Part shown: positions 42,604-50,367 of the stretch, piece after piece | How the letters are laid out: every line of letters begins with the position of its first letter | Numbering within the stretch: position 1 is the stretch's first letter | Assembly (NCBI GenBank): GCA_035517115.1 | Contig: DATIZL010000010.1 | Location: forward strand, 1 to 64,000 | Origin: Hyphomicrobium_A sp035517115 | Lineage (GTDB): Bacteria; Pseudomonadota; Alphaproteobacteria; Rhizobiales; Hyphomicrobiaceae | Direction: 5' to 3' | Length of the DNA stretch: 64,000 bases | Notes under the pieces: model-generated | Seen by the model: the letters and a program-made list of their open reading frames with translations, nothing else | Database searches by the model: none | Told to the model about the DNA's origin: nothing | Translations under genes and position numbers: made by a program

Positions 42604-42680
42604 TGGCGCACCCAAGAGGATTCGAACCTCTGACCTTTGCCTTCGGAGGGCAACGCTCTATCCAGCTGAGCTATGGGTGC
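42604..42680 (-). tRNA. tRNA-Arg (anticodon CCG)
   Basis: A complete 77-nt cloverleaf: acceptor GCACCCA/TGGGTGC, D-loop AGCTCAGCTGGATAGAGC, anticodon stem TTGCC/GGCAA with loop CTCCGAA giving anticodon CCG, T-arm AGAGGTTCGAATCCTCT, and an encoded CCA end. It reads codon CGG. Confidence 0.95.
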
Positions 42681-42830
42681 TGATTTGCGGCGCCCTTGAT
42701 ACCTCATCCCCGTTAACCCCGCAAACGGCCAGCAGCTCGCCGCGTCGCCGCGGCCGGCGGCGTTGTGCACACGCAATTGGTCCTGCTCTTGCGGGGCTCG
42801 CGGCAGCATCAGCAAAAAAGTGCCGCGCCA

Positions 42831-43998
42831 ATGCCCGCTAAGACGCCCCCCGTGTCCCAAACTGCGACGGCCACCGCCGCCGTGTCCCAGCCTGAGGCGT
42901 GGCTTGCGCTGCGCGGGCGCCTGCGCGCCCCTCCGGCGCGGCCGGCCGAGGACCGCGTCATCTGGTTCGACTATGCCAAGGGCATCTGCATCACGCTCGT
43001 CGTCATGATGCATTCGACCTTGGGCACCGGCGAGGCCATGGGCGGGGAAGGCTTCATGCACTCAATCGTCGCCTTCGCGCGCCCGTTCCGCATGCCCGAT
43101 TTCTTCCTCTTGTCGGGGCTCTTCCTGTTCCGCCTCATCGACCGCGACTGGCGCACCTATCTCGACCGCAAGCTCGTGCACTTCGGCTATTTCTATCTCT
43201 TGTGGCTCGTGATCCTGACGGTGGTGAAGCACGGCGCCGAGCTCGGCACCGATCCTTACGCGTGGGCGGCATCGTTCGCCGACGCGCTCGTCTCGCCCAA
43301 CCCCAACCTGTGGTTCATCTACGTCTTGCCGCTGTTCTTCCTGGCGACGAAGCTCGCCCGCTCGCTCGGCATCCCGGGCTGGGCGCTGTGGCTCGCCGCC
43401 GCGGCCATGCAGACGTTCCCGCCGCACACCGGCTGGGAGGCCGTCGACGACTACGGCGCGCGCTACTACGTGTTCTTCCTCACCGGCTACCTCTTGGCGC
43501 CGCACGCGTTCAAGCTCGCCGCCTGGGCGCGCGAGCACATGGCCGAGGCCGCCATCGGCCTCAGCGGCTGGTTCTCCTTCAACGCCACCATCGCCTTCGC
43601 GGAATCCCCCGTTGCCGGCTACGCCAAGGTCGCCGACGTGCCGGGCGTGCGCATCGCGGTGGGCTCATCGGCGCCATGGCGGTCGTCACCGCGGCGTCGC
43701 TCTTATCGCGCATGAACTGGGCGGGCTACCTGCGTTATGCGGGCCGCAATTCCATCGTGCTCTACGTCTCCTTCGTGCTGCCGATGGCGGCAACGCGCAT
43801 TCTCCTGTTGAAAAGCGGGCTCATCTCCAACATCGGCGCCGTGTCGCTGCTCGTGACCCTGGTGGCGCGGTGCCGCTCGCGTTCCACGCGGGTCTGCGCA
43901 ACACCTGGGCTCGCTTCCTCTACGAGCGGCCGGAGGGGCTGAAATTCGAGCGCCAGCGCGCGAAGGCCGTTGCGGCGCCGCAGCCGCTCGCCGCCTAG
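42831..43998 (+). pseudogene. acyltransferase 3 family membrane protein, two frameshifts
   Basis: The parts together encode a 10-helix acyltransferase of the OafA/WecH/OpgC type (389 residues when repaired): VIWFDYAKGICITLVVMMHS with the family His, RPFRMPDFFLLSGLFLF, LWFIYVLPLFFLA, then NWAGYLRYAGRNSIVLYVSF and a C-terminal tail. The frame breaks near 43661-43663 (GGG, one G missing) and near 43864-43865 (GG, one G missing); adding one G at each site restores it to the stop at 43998. Such enzymes O-acylate polysaccharides or glucans. Broken gene or sequencing errors. Confidence 0.82.
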
Positions 43999-44055
43999 GC
44001 GAAGGAGCGCCGAGAGGGCTGACCCGGGCGGCGGGAATCCCTATATTCCCGGCGC

Positions 44056-47049
44056 ATGAGCCACGCCAAAGTCTCCCCCAAGCCCAAGAAAGCCTCGACC
44101 TCCACCGTCCCCGCCGGCGAGGCGACGCCCATCGTCAAGGGCAGCCACGTCTATCTCGTCGACGGCTCGGGCTACATCTTCCGCGCCTTCCACGCGCTCC
44201 CGCCGCTGACGCGGCCGTCGGACGGCACGCCGGTCGGCGCCGTGCACGGGTTCTGCGCGATGCTGTGGAAGCTCTTGCGCGAATCGAAGGCGTCGGAGGC
44301 GCCCACGCACATCGCGGTGGTGTTCGATGCCGGCCGCGAGAACTTCCGCAACGAGATCTACAAGGAGTACAAGGCGCACCGTCCGCCGCCGCCGGAGGAG
44401 CTCGTCCCCCAGTTCCCCTTGATCCGCGACGCGGTCAAGGCCTTCAACGTCGCCTGCGTCGAGCAGGAGGGCTATGAGGCCGACGACCTCATCGCCACCT
44501 ATGTGCGCCACGTGGTCGATTTGGGCGGCGACGTCACCATCGTCTCCTCCGACAAGGACCTGATGCAGCTCGTGCGCCCCGGCGTCGTCATGCTCGATGC
44601 CGTGAAGTCCAAGAAGCTCGGGCGCGAGGAGGTGATGGAGAAGTTCGGCGTGCCCCCCGACAAGGTCGTGGACGTGCAGGCGCTCGCGGGCGATTCCACC
44701 GACAACGTGCCGGGCGTCCCTGGCATCGGCGTCAAGACGGCGGCCGAGCTGATCAAGGAATACGACAACCTCGATACGCTCTTGGAGCACGCCTCGGAGA
44801 TCAAGCAGCCCAAGCGCCGCGAGAAGCTCATCGAGTTCGCCGACCAGGCGCGGCTGTCGCGCGAGCTCGTGCGCTTGAAGAGCGACGTCGACATCGACGT
44901 GCCGGTCGAGGCGCTCGGCGTGCACGATCCCGAGCCCGAGGCGCTGCTGGGCTTCCTGCGCCTCATGGAGTTCAACACGCTCACCCGGCGCATCTCGGAA
45001 GCGCTGGGCGCCGAGCCTCCCCCGCCCGCATCGGCCGCGACCGCTGCGAGCCCGGCCGCGAAGGAACACAAGCCGGAGCCCGGAGCGAAGGCCGCGAAGC
45101 CTCAGGCCGCCGCGGCCGAGACCCCCGGCGCTGCCGCGCTCATCGCGCTTGCCGCGGCGAAAGCTCCCTTCGACCGCTCGAAGTACGAGACCGTCACCAC
45201 GGCCGAGCGGCTCGCCGCCTGGATCGCGGATGCGCGTGCCGCGGGCCGCGTCGCCTTCGACACCGAGACGACCGACATCGATCCGATGAAGGCCGAGCTC
45301 GTCGGCTTCTCGCTCGCCACCGCGCCGGGCAAGGCCGCCTACGTGCCGCTTTCCCACCGCCGTGCCGCCACCGAGCTCGATTTCGGCGGCCATTCGCTGC
45401 CGCAGGTGCCGCTGCGCGCAGCGCTCGATCTCTTGAAGCCGATGCTCGAGGACCCCTCGATTTTGAAGATCGGGCAGAACCTCAAGTTCGATTTCAACGT
45501 GCTCGCCCAGCACGGCATCCGCATCGCCTCCTTCGACGACACCATGCTGATGTCCTACGCGCTCGACGTCGGCAAGGGCAGCCACGGCATGGACGACCTC
45601 GCCATGCGCCACCTGGGCCATGCCTGCATCTCCTTCGAGCAGGTGATGGCGCACGCGCCGGGCAAGAAGAAGTCGGAGCGCACCTTCGCGCAGCTTCCGC
45701 TCGACAAGGCCACCGAGTACGCGGCGGAAGACGCCGACGTGACGCTGAGGCTATGGATGGTGTTGAAGGCGCGCCTCGTGGCGGAGCGGGTGGCGACCGT
45801 CTACGAGACGCTCGAGCGGCCGCTGCTCCCCGTCATCGCCGACATGGAGCGCACCGGCATCAACGTCGACGCCGCCATCCTGTCGAAGCTGTCGAGCACG
45901 TTCGCACAAGGAGTGGCGCGGCTCGAGGAGGAGGTGAACCGCCTCGTCGGCCACAAGTTCAACTTGGGCAGCCCGCGCCAGCTCGGCGAATTGCTGTTCG
46001 ACCGCCTGCAGTTGCCGGGCGGCAAGCGCACCAAGACGGGGCAGTGGGAGACGCGGGCAGGCCTGCTCGACGATCTCGCCGCCAACGAGGAGCTGCCCGA
46101 GGACGCGCGCAAGCTCATCAACACCATGCTCGAATGGCGCCAGTTGACCAAGCTGCGCTCGACCTACACGGACGCGCTCCCCGGCTACGTCGACGCCAAC
46201 ACCGGGCGCATCCACACCTGCTACGCGCTCGGCGCCACCACCACGGGCCGGCTCGCCTCCTCCGAGCCCAATCTGCAGAACATCCCCATCCGCACCAAGG
46301 AGGGCCGCGCCATCCGCACCTCCTTCATCGCGGACAAAGGCAAGAAGCTCGTCTCCGCCGACTACAGCCAGATCGAGCTCAGGGTGCTCGCCCACATCGC
46401 CGACATCCCGCAGCTGAGGCAGGCCTTCGCCGACGGCCTCGACATCCACGCCATGACGGCATCCGAAATGTTCGACGTGCCGATCGCGGGCATGCCGGCC
46501 GAGGTGCGCCGCCGCGCCAAGGCCATCAACTTCGGCATCATCTACGGCATCTCGGCGTTCGGCCTCGCCAACCAGCTCGGCATCGGGAAGGACGAGGCGG
46601 GCGCTTACATCAAGACCTACTTCGAGCGCTTCCCGGGCATCCGCGACTACATGGAGGGCACGAAGAAGCGCGCGCACGAGCGCGGCTACGTGGAGACCAT
46701 CTTCGGGCGGCGCATCCACTACCCCGAGATCAACACCAAGAACCCGAGCGTGCGCGGCAACCTCGAGCGCGCGGCGATCAACGCGCCGATCCAGGGCTCG
46801 GCGGCCGACATCATCCGCCGCGCCATGATCCGCATGCCGCACGCGCTCACCGCCGCCGGCTTGAAGTCGGCACGCATGCTGCTGCAGGTGCACGACGAGC
46901 TCGTGTTCGAGGTCGCAGAGGCCGAGGTCGAGAAGACCCTGAAGACGGTGACGAAAGTGATGGAGGGGGCCGCACTGCCGGCGGTGGCGCTGAAGGTGCC
47001 GATCCACGTCGACGCCAAGGCGGCGGACAACTGGGAAGCCGCGCACTGA
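44056..47049 (+). CDS. polA: DNA polymerase I
   Basis: A 997-residue repair and replication polymerase. Domains: 5'-nuclease (about 30-315; ends GDSTDNVPGVPGIG, helix-hairpin-helix), an Ala/Pro-rich linker (about 325-370), an active 3'-5' exonuclease (about 375-570: FDTETT, NLKFDFNVL, YAAEDADVTL, with the metal-binding acids present), and the polymerase (about 600-997: motif A SADYSQIELRVLAHIAD, motif B RRRAKAINFGIIYGIS, motif C QVHDELVFEV). Longer than E. coli PolA (928) mainly through the linker and N-terminus. Proofreading appears intact. Confidence 0.97.
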   Translation: MSHAKVSPKPKKASTSTVPAGEATPIVKGSHVYLVDGSGYIFRAFHALPPLTRPSDGTPVGAVHGFCAMLWKLLRESKASEAPTHIAVVFDAGRENFRNEIYKEYKAHRPPPPEELVPQFPLIRDAVKAFNVACVEQEGYEADDLIATYVRHVVDLGGDVTIVSSDKDLMQLVRPGVVMLDAVKSKKLGREEVMEKFGVPPDKVVDVQALAGDSTDNVPGVPGIGVKTAAELIKEYDNLDTLLEHASEIKQPKRREKLIEFADQARLSRELVRLKSDVDIDVPVEALGVHDPEPEALLGFLRLMEFNTLTRRISEALGAEPPPPASAATAASPAAKEHKPEPGAKAAKPQAAAAETPGAAALIALAAAKAPFDRSKYETVTTAERLAAWIADARAAGRVAFDTETTDIDPMKAELVGFSLATAPGKAAYVPLSHRRAATELDFGGHSLPQVPLRAALDLLKPMLEDPSILKIGQNLKFDFNVLAQHGIRIASFDDTMLMSYALDVGKGSHGMDDLAMRHLGHACISFEQVMAHAPGKKKSERTFAQLPLDKATEYAAEDADVTLRLWMVLKARLVAERVATVYETLERPLLPVIADMERTGINVDAAILSKLSSTFAQGVARLEEEVNRLVGHKFNLGSPRQLGELLFDRLQLPGGKRTKTGQWETRAGLLDDLAANEELPEDARKLINTMLEWRQLTKLRSTYTDALPGYVDANTGRIHTCYALGATTTGRLASSEPNLQNIPIRTKEGRAIRTSFIADKGKKLVSADYSQIELRVLAHIADIPQLRQAFADGLDIHAMTASEMFDVPIAGMPAEVRRRAKAINFGIIYGISAFGLANQLGIGKDEAGAYIKTYFERFPGIRDYMEGTKKRAHERGYVETIFGRRIHYPEINTKNPSVRGNLERAAINAPIQGSAADIIRRAMIRMPHALTAAGLKSARMLLQVHDELVFEVAEAEVEKTLKTVTKVMEGAALPAVALKVPIHVDAKAADNWEAAH

Positions 47050-47055
47050 ACGGGC

Positions 47056-47247
47056 ATGACAATGAAGAAGCAGGAGGATCGCAAGCGCGTCTGCGGGGCC
47101 CACACAGGCGAGTTCGTCCTGCCGGAGAGCTTGTTCGACGAGCTGCCCGAGGAGCTGGCCGCATTTGAGGGCGGCTACTCGACAGACCCGGTTTCAGTCG
47201 CGGAGCGCAACAAGAACCCGCTGAAGCGGAGCAGGACGCGCAGGTGA
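47056..47247 (+). CDS. short protein of unknown function behind polA
   Basis: A 63-residue hydrophilic frame beginning 6 nt after the polA stop, so it could be translated by coupling. It contains the acidic stretch LPESLFDELPEELAAFEGGY and a basic end. No family recognised, no upstream ribosome binding site beyond weak GAACGG. The end of the frame abuts family B copy 2. Confidence 0.4.
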   Translation: MTMKKQEDRKRVCGAHTGEFVLPESLFDELPEELAAFEGGYSTDPVSVAERNKNPLKRSRTRR

Positions 47248-47258
47248 TCCTCTTTGGT

Positions 47259-47396
47259 GTCATTCCCGCGAAGGCGGGAACCCAAAACACCTCGCACGAG
47301 GGGTTGGTCTCTGCCACTTTCGACAAGGTAGCTAACGTGCCGCGGGCGAGTGCACTGCGGAATGCTGGCTGGGTCCCCGCCTACGCGGGGATGACG
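47259..47396. repeat. compound palindromic repeat, family B copy 2
   Basis: Inverted arms at 47259-47286 (GTCATTCCCGCGAAGG...) and 47369-47396 (CTGGGTCCCCGCC...ATGACG), about 82 nt apart. Same design as copy 1. Confidence 0.85.
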
Positions 47397-47451
47397 GAGG
47401 AGTGGTGCGCCCGCCATCAGACACGCTTATGTGAACGGCAAGAAAATGCGA

Positions 47452-47480
47452 TTGGCGCTTATTGACGCGGACCCCATATA
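47452..47480 (+). promoter_or_regulatory. candidate promoter for pqqA
   Basis: TTGGCG (47452-47457) and CATATA (47475-47480) with a 17-nt spacer, placing the start site about 46 nt before the pqqA ATG. Confidence 0.5.
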
Positions 47481-47532
47481 ACACGCGCCAGGCCGAGCGA
47501 TGTCCGCTCGAGCCCAATCGGAGGAAAGCACC

Positions 47533-47622
47533 ATGAAGGTTTGGACCAAGCCCGCCGTGCGCGAGCAGGAAGTTGGCCTCGAGGTCACGTCCTACCTGCC
47601 GGCCGAGATCGACATCATCTGA
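47533..47622 (+). CDS. pqqA: PqqA, precursor peptide of pyrroloquinoline quinone
   Basis: A 29-residue peptide that supplies the Glu and Tyr joined to make PQQ. The conserved E-x3-Y is E17-V-T-S-Y21, in VGLEVTSYLPAEIDII, very close to methylotroph PqqA, with the usual N-terminus MKVWTKP. GGAGG lies 8 nt before the ATG. It has its own candidate promoter and a strong terminator 22 nt downstream. None of pqqB, C, D or E is in the window, so it is an orphan or a second copy. Confidence 0.92.
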   Translation: MKVWTKPAVREQEVGLEVTSYLPAEIDII

Positions 47623-47643
47623 CGTCGTCTCGCAAGCGAATCT

Positions 47644-47682
47644 CAGACGGCGGCCGGAGCCTCCGGCCGCCGTCTGCATTTT
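47644..47682 (+). terminator. rho-independent terminator after pqqA
   Basis: Perfect 15-bp stem (CAGACGGCGGCCGGA and its complement) with a 3-nt loop, followed by CATTTT, 22 nt after the pqqA stop. Confidence 0.85.
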
Positions 47683-47701
47683 GGAGCCGCCGCCTCGCCC
47701 T

Positions 47702-48169
47702 TCAAATCCAGCGGCGCACTCTCGCCTTGTAGGCGCGGAACGCATCGCCGAACTGCCGCTCCATCTTTGCCTCCTCGAACGGGATGATGATGAAATTGTC
47801 GAGAAGAAAGAGCAGCACGGGCGCGGCAAAGAGGAGCGGCGCGCCGACGAGAAGCGCAACCCCGAGCGTGATCGTGACCATGCCCACGTACATGGGGTTG
47901 CGCGTCAAGGCGTAAGGCCCGTGTGTGACGAGCGCCTTATTGGTCGGCGAGGACGGCTGCACCTCGGTGCCCGCGCCGCGAAACGTCAGCACGCCCCACG
48001 CCGAGAAGGCAAGCCCAAGGGCGATGACCGCTACTCCGGCACCGCGGAATTGCGGCCCGCTTTGCCAGTCGAGCAACGCGCCGGCGAAATAGAGTGCAGC
48101 AAGGATGAGCGCCGCCCAAATGGGTGTTGGAATGACGACGACGAGGGACGGCTTGGACGAATTGGCCAT
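47702..48169 (-). CDS. isoprenylcysteine carboxyl methyltransferase-like membrane protein
   Basis: A 155-residue integral membrane protein with about four helices. The ICMT/PEMT signature GPYALTRNPMYVGMV (about 84-98) and the C-terminal FEEAKMERQFGDAFRAYKARVRRWI are diagnostic of the SAM-binding half. Bacterial members methylate lipids or unknown small molecules; the substrate is not predictable. It converges on pqqA and lies beyond its terminator. Confidence 0.85.
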   Translation of the reverse strand: MANSSKPSLVVVIPTPIWAALILAALYFAGALLDWQSGPQFRGAGVAVIALGLAFSAWGVLTFRGAGTEVQPSSPTNKALVTHGPYALTRNPMYVGMVTITLGVALLVGAPLLFAAPVLLFLLDNFIIIPFEEAKMERQFGDAFRAYKARVRRWI

Positions 48170-48270
48170 GGCTTATGTTCTCCGCAGTCTGCCGGCAGCG
48201 GCTTTCAGATGGGGAAGTCTTGCGCCTTCGCCAAGCCTGCTGATCGGATTTGCGTGCAGATATGAGCGGG

Positions 48271-48696
48271 CTATGGCAGGGCTGCACGTTGAGGCCGCCA
48301 GTGCGCGGTGCCCGCATCCGGCGGCGAGATCGATTTCAAATATGCGATGATCTTCTTGCGCGTCTCCGCGTCCGTGATGCCGCCGTAGGGCGGGCTCATC
48401 TGGTTGCCGGAGATCACGGCGTCGGGATCGGCAATCCACTTGTCGAGCGTGGGCTCGTCCCAGGTCACGCCGGAATCCTTTAGCGACTGCGAGAAGGCAT
48501 AGCCGGGGAGCACGCCGGCCTTGCGGCCAACAACGCCGTAGAGCGACGGCCCCAGCCGGTTGTCGTCCTTCAGGAAGGAGTGGCACTCGCGGCAGTGGTC
48601 GTTGTACGTGATCTCGAGGCCGTCGTCGGCGGCTCTGGCTTGGATGGGGCTCAAAAGCGCGGCCAGCGCGGCGCAAACGGCGAGACGGCGGATCAT
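48271..48696 (-). CDS. class I c-type cytochrome
   Basis: A 141-residue periplasmic cytochrome. Signal peptide about 1-22 (AALAALLSPIQARA), single haem motif CRECH (near 35-39), GPSLYGVVGRKAG and YAFSQSLKDSG typical of the mitochondrial-like c family, and a Met ligand in GNQMSPPYGG. It could carry electrons to a terminal oxidase or from a PQQ dehydrogenase. Start at ATG 48696 because it begins the signal; the frame is open 14 codons upstream. It lies downstream of phaZ, with a 66-nt gap. Confidence 0.88.
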   Translation of the reverse strand: MIRRLAVCAALAALLSPIQARAADDGLEITYNDHCRECHSFLKDDNRLGPSLYGVVGRKAGVLPGYAFSQSLKDSGVTWDEPTLDKWIADPDAVISGNQMSPPYGGITDAETRKKIIAYLKSISPPDAGTAHWRPQRAALP

Positions 48697-48762
48697 CGAG
48701 GCCTCCTGCGGCGAGTGCGCAGAAGGGTGCCACAACAACGCTAAGGGCGGGCTAACGCGGCC

Positions 48763-50070
48763 TCAAACCGGTGAGACGGCGAGCTCGACGTGCTGGGAGC
48801 GGCGCGCCGTGCGCCGGTCGAGCGGGATGGCGCCGCGCGAGTATTCGACGGCGCGGATGAACTCGCGGATGCGCGGCTGCACCTCCGTACGCCAGCGGGT
48901 GCCGTTGAACACGCCGTAGTGACCGACGCCCTCCTGCGTGTACTCGACCTTCATGTGGTCGGAGATGCTGGAGCACAGCTCCTGGGCCGCATGCGTCTGA
49001 CCCGCCCCGCACACGTCGTCGCGCTCGCCCTCGATGGTCATCAGCGCGGTGTCGAAGATCTCCGAGCAGTCGACGCGCACGCCGCGGTGCATCATCATGC
49101 CCCTGGGCAGCGCGTGCTCCTGGAACACCGTCTCGATCGTTTGCAGGTAGAACTCGGCGGTCAAATCCATGACCGCCAGGTACTCCTCGTAGAAGTCCTG
49201 GTGCTGCTTGACCGAGTCGCAGTCGCCCTTGATGAGGTTGTTGAACAGCTCCACGTGCGCGCTCATGTGGCGCTCGAGGTTCATGGTCATGAAGCCCGTG
49301 AGCTGCATGAAGCCCGGGTAGACCTGGCGCATGAAGCCGGCGTGCGGCAGCGGCACGGTCGAGATCACGTTGTGCTCGAACCAGTTGAGCGAGCGCGCCT
49401 CGGCGAGCTTGTTGACCGCGGTGGGGTTGCGGCGGGCGTCGATCGGCCCCGCCATCAGCGTCATCGAGGCCGGCTGGCAGGGGTCGTCCGTGCTTGCCAT
49501 GTGCGCGACGGCCGCGAGCACCGGCACCGCCGGCTGGCAGACGCCCATCACGTGCGTGTCGGGCCCGATGGCGCGGATGAAGTCGATGACGTGGTCGATG
49601 AAGTCGTCGAGGTCGAAGCGGCCCATGGCGAGCGGGATCTCGCGCGCATCGACCCAATCGGTGATGTAGACGTCGTGCTCGGGCAGCATCGCCTTGACGG
49701 TGCCGCGCAACAGCGTCGGGTAGTGGCCCGACAGCGGCGCGACGATCAGCACCTTGGGATCGTAGCGGCGCCCCAAAGCGCGCACGTCGCGCTCGAAATG
49801 CACAAGCTGGCAGAACGGCGTCGCCGTGACGATGCGCTCGCGCACCGGCACCTCGACATTGCCGACGCGCGCCGTCTTGATGCCGAACTCCGGCTTGCCG
49901 TAGCGGCGCGTCACGTTCTCGAACACCTCGCAGGCCGCCGCGAGATGGCGGCCGAGCGGCGTGTTGGTAAACGGGTTCATGGGCCAGTCGAGCGCGGTGC
50001 GGATGGCATGCGCGCCGATGCGCAGCGGCGAGATCACCGTGTGCGCTAATTCGTAAGCATAGTAGTGCAT
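48763..50070 (-). CDS. phaZ: intracellular polyhydroxyalkanoate depolymerase
   Basis: A 435-residue PhaZ of the intracellular class that degrades native PHB granules. The nucleophile is Cys178 in the lipase-box-like GVCQP, as in Ralstonia PhaZa1. Other family sequence: LIVAPLSGHYPTLLRGTV, YITDWVDAREIPLAMG and GVGHYGVFNGTRWR (catalytic His). The ATG at 50070 gives MHYYAYELAH, the usual start. It implies the organism stores polyhydroxybutyrate; synthesis genes are outside the window. It stands alone, divergent from asmA. Confidence 0.94.
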   Translation of the reverse strand: MHYYAYELAHTVISPLRIGAHAIRTALDWPMNPFTNTPLGRHLAAACEVFENVTRRYGKPEFGIKTARVGNVEVPVRERIVTATPFCQLVHFERDVRALGRRYDPKVLIVAPLSGHYPTLLRGTVKAMLPEHDVYITDWVDAREIPLAMGRFDLDDFIDHVIDFIRAIGPDTHVMGVCQPAVPVLAAVAHMASTDDPCQPASMTLMAGPIDARRNPTAVNKLAEARSLNWFEHNVISTVPLPHAGFMRQVYPGFMQLTGFMTMNLERHMSAHVELFNNLIKGDCDSVKQHQDFYEEYLAVMDLTAEFYLQTIETVFQEHALPRGMMMHRGVRVDCSEIFDTALMTIEGERDDVCGAGQTHAAQELCSSISDHMKVEYTQEGVGHYGVFNGTRWRTEVQPRIREFIRAVEYSRGAIPLDRRTARRSQHVELAVSPV

Positions 50071-50367
50071 CGCGGCGCCTCCCCGCTGTAGTGCGACCGA
50101 TGCGGTGTGCGATGCAAGATTATGGTGCTGAACGCTTTTCTGACTAGAAAAAAAGTGTCATCAAGCTGCGGCAATTCTCCCCTCATCAACAGCTAATTGC
50201 CTCCCCACCCAGAAATAGCGGGGCAGCCATGAAATCCCGCCGTGGCAGGTAAATGCGGCCTCCTGCCGGCGCGGTTTTGGCCTTGGGCCCCAGGGTGACA
50301 TAATGCGCCCGTATGCCATGCGGCGTCCGCCGTATGGCCCCTCGGCAACAGGAGCACCGGTTCAGCG

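Noticed and set aside
47573..48265. 230-codon plus-strand frame overlapping the pqqA terminator
   Set aside because: It crosses a strong terminator and is antisense to the ICMT-like gene.
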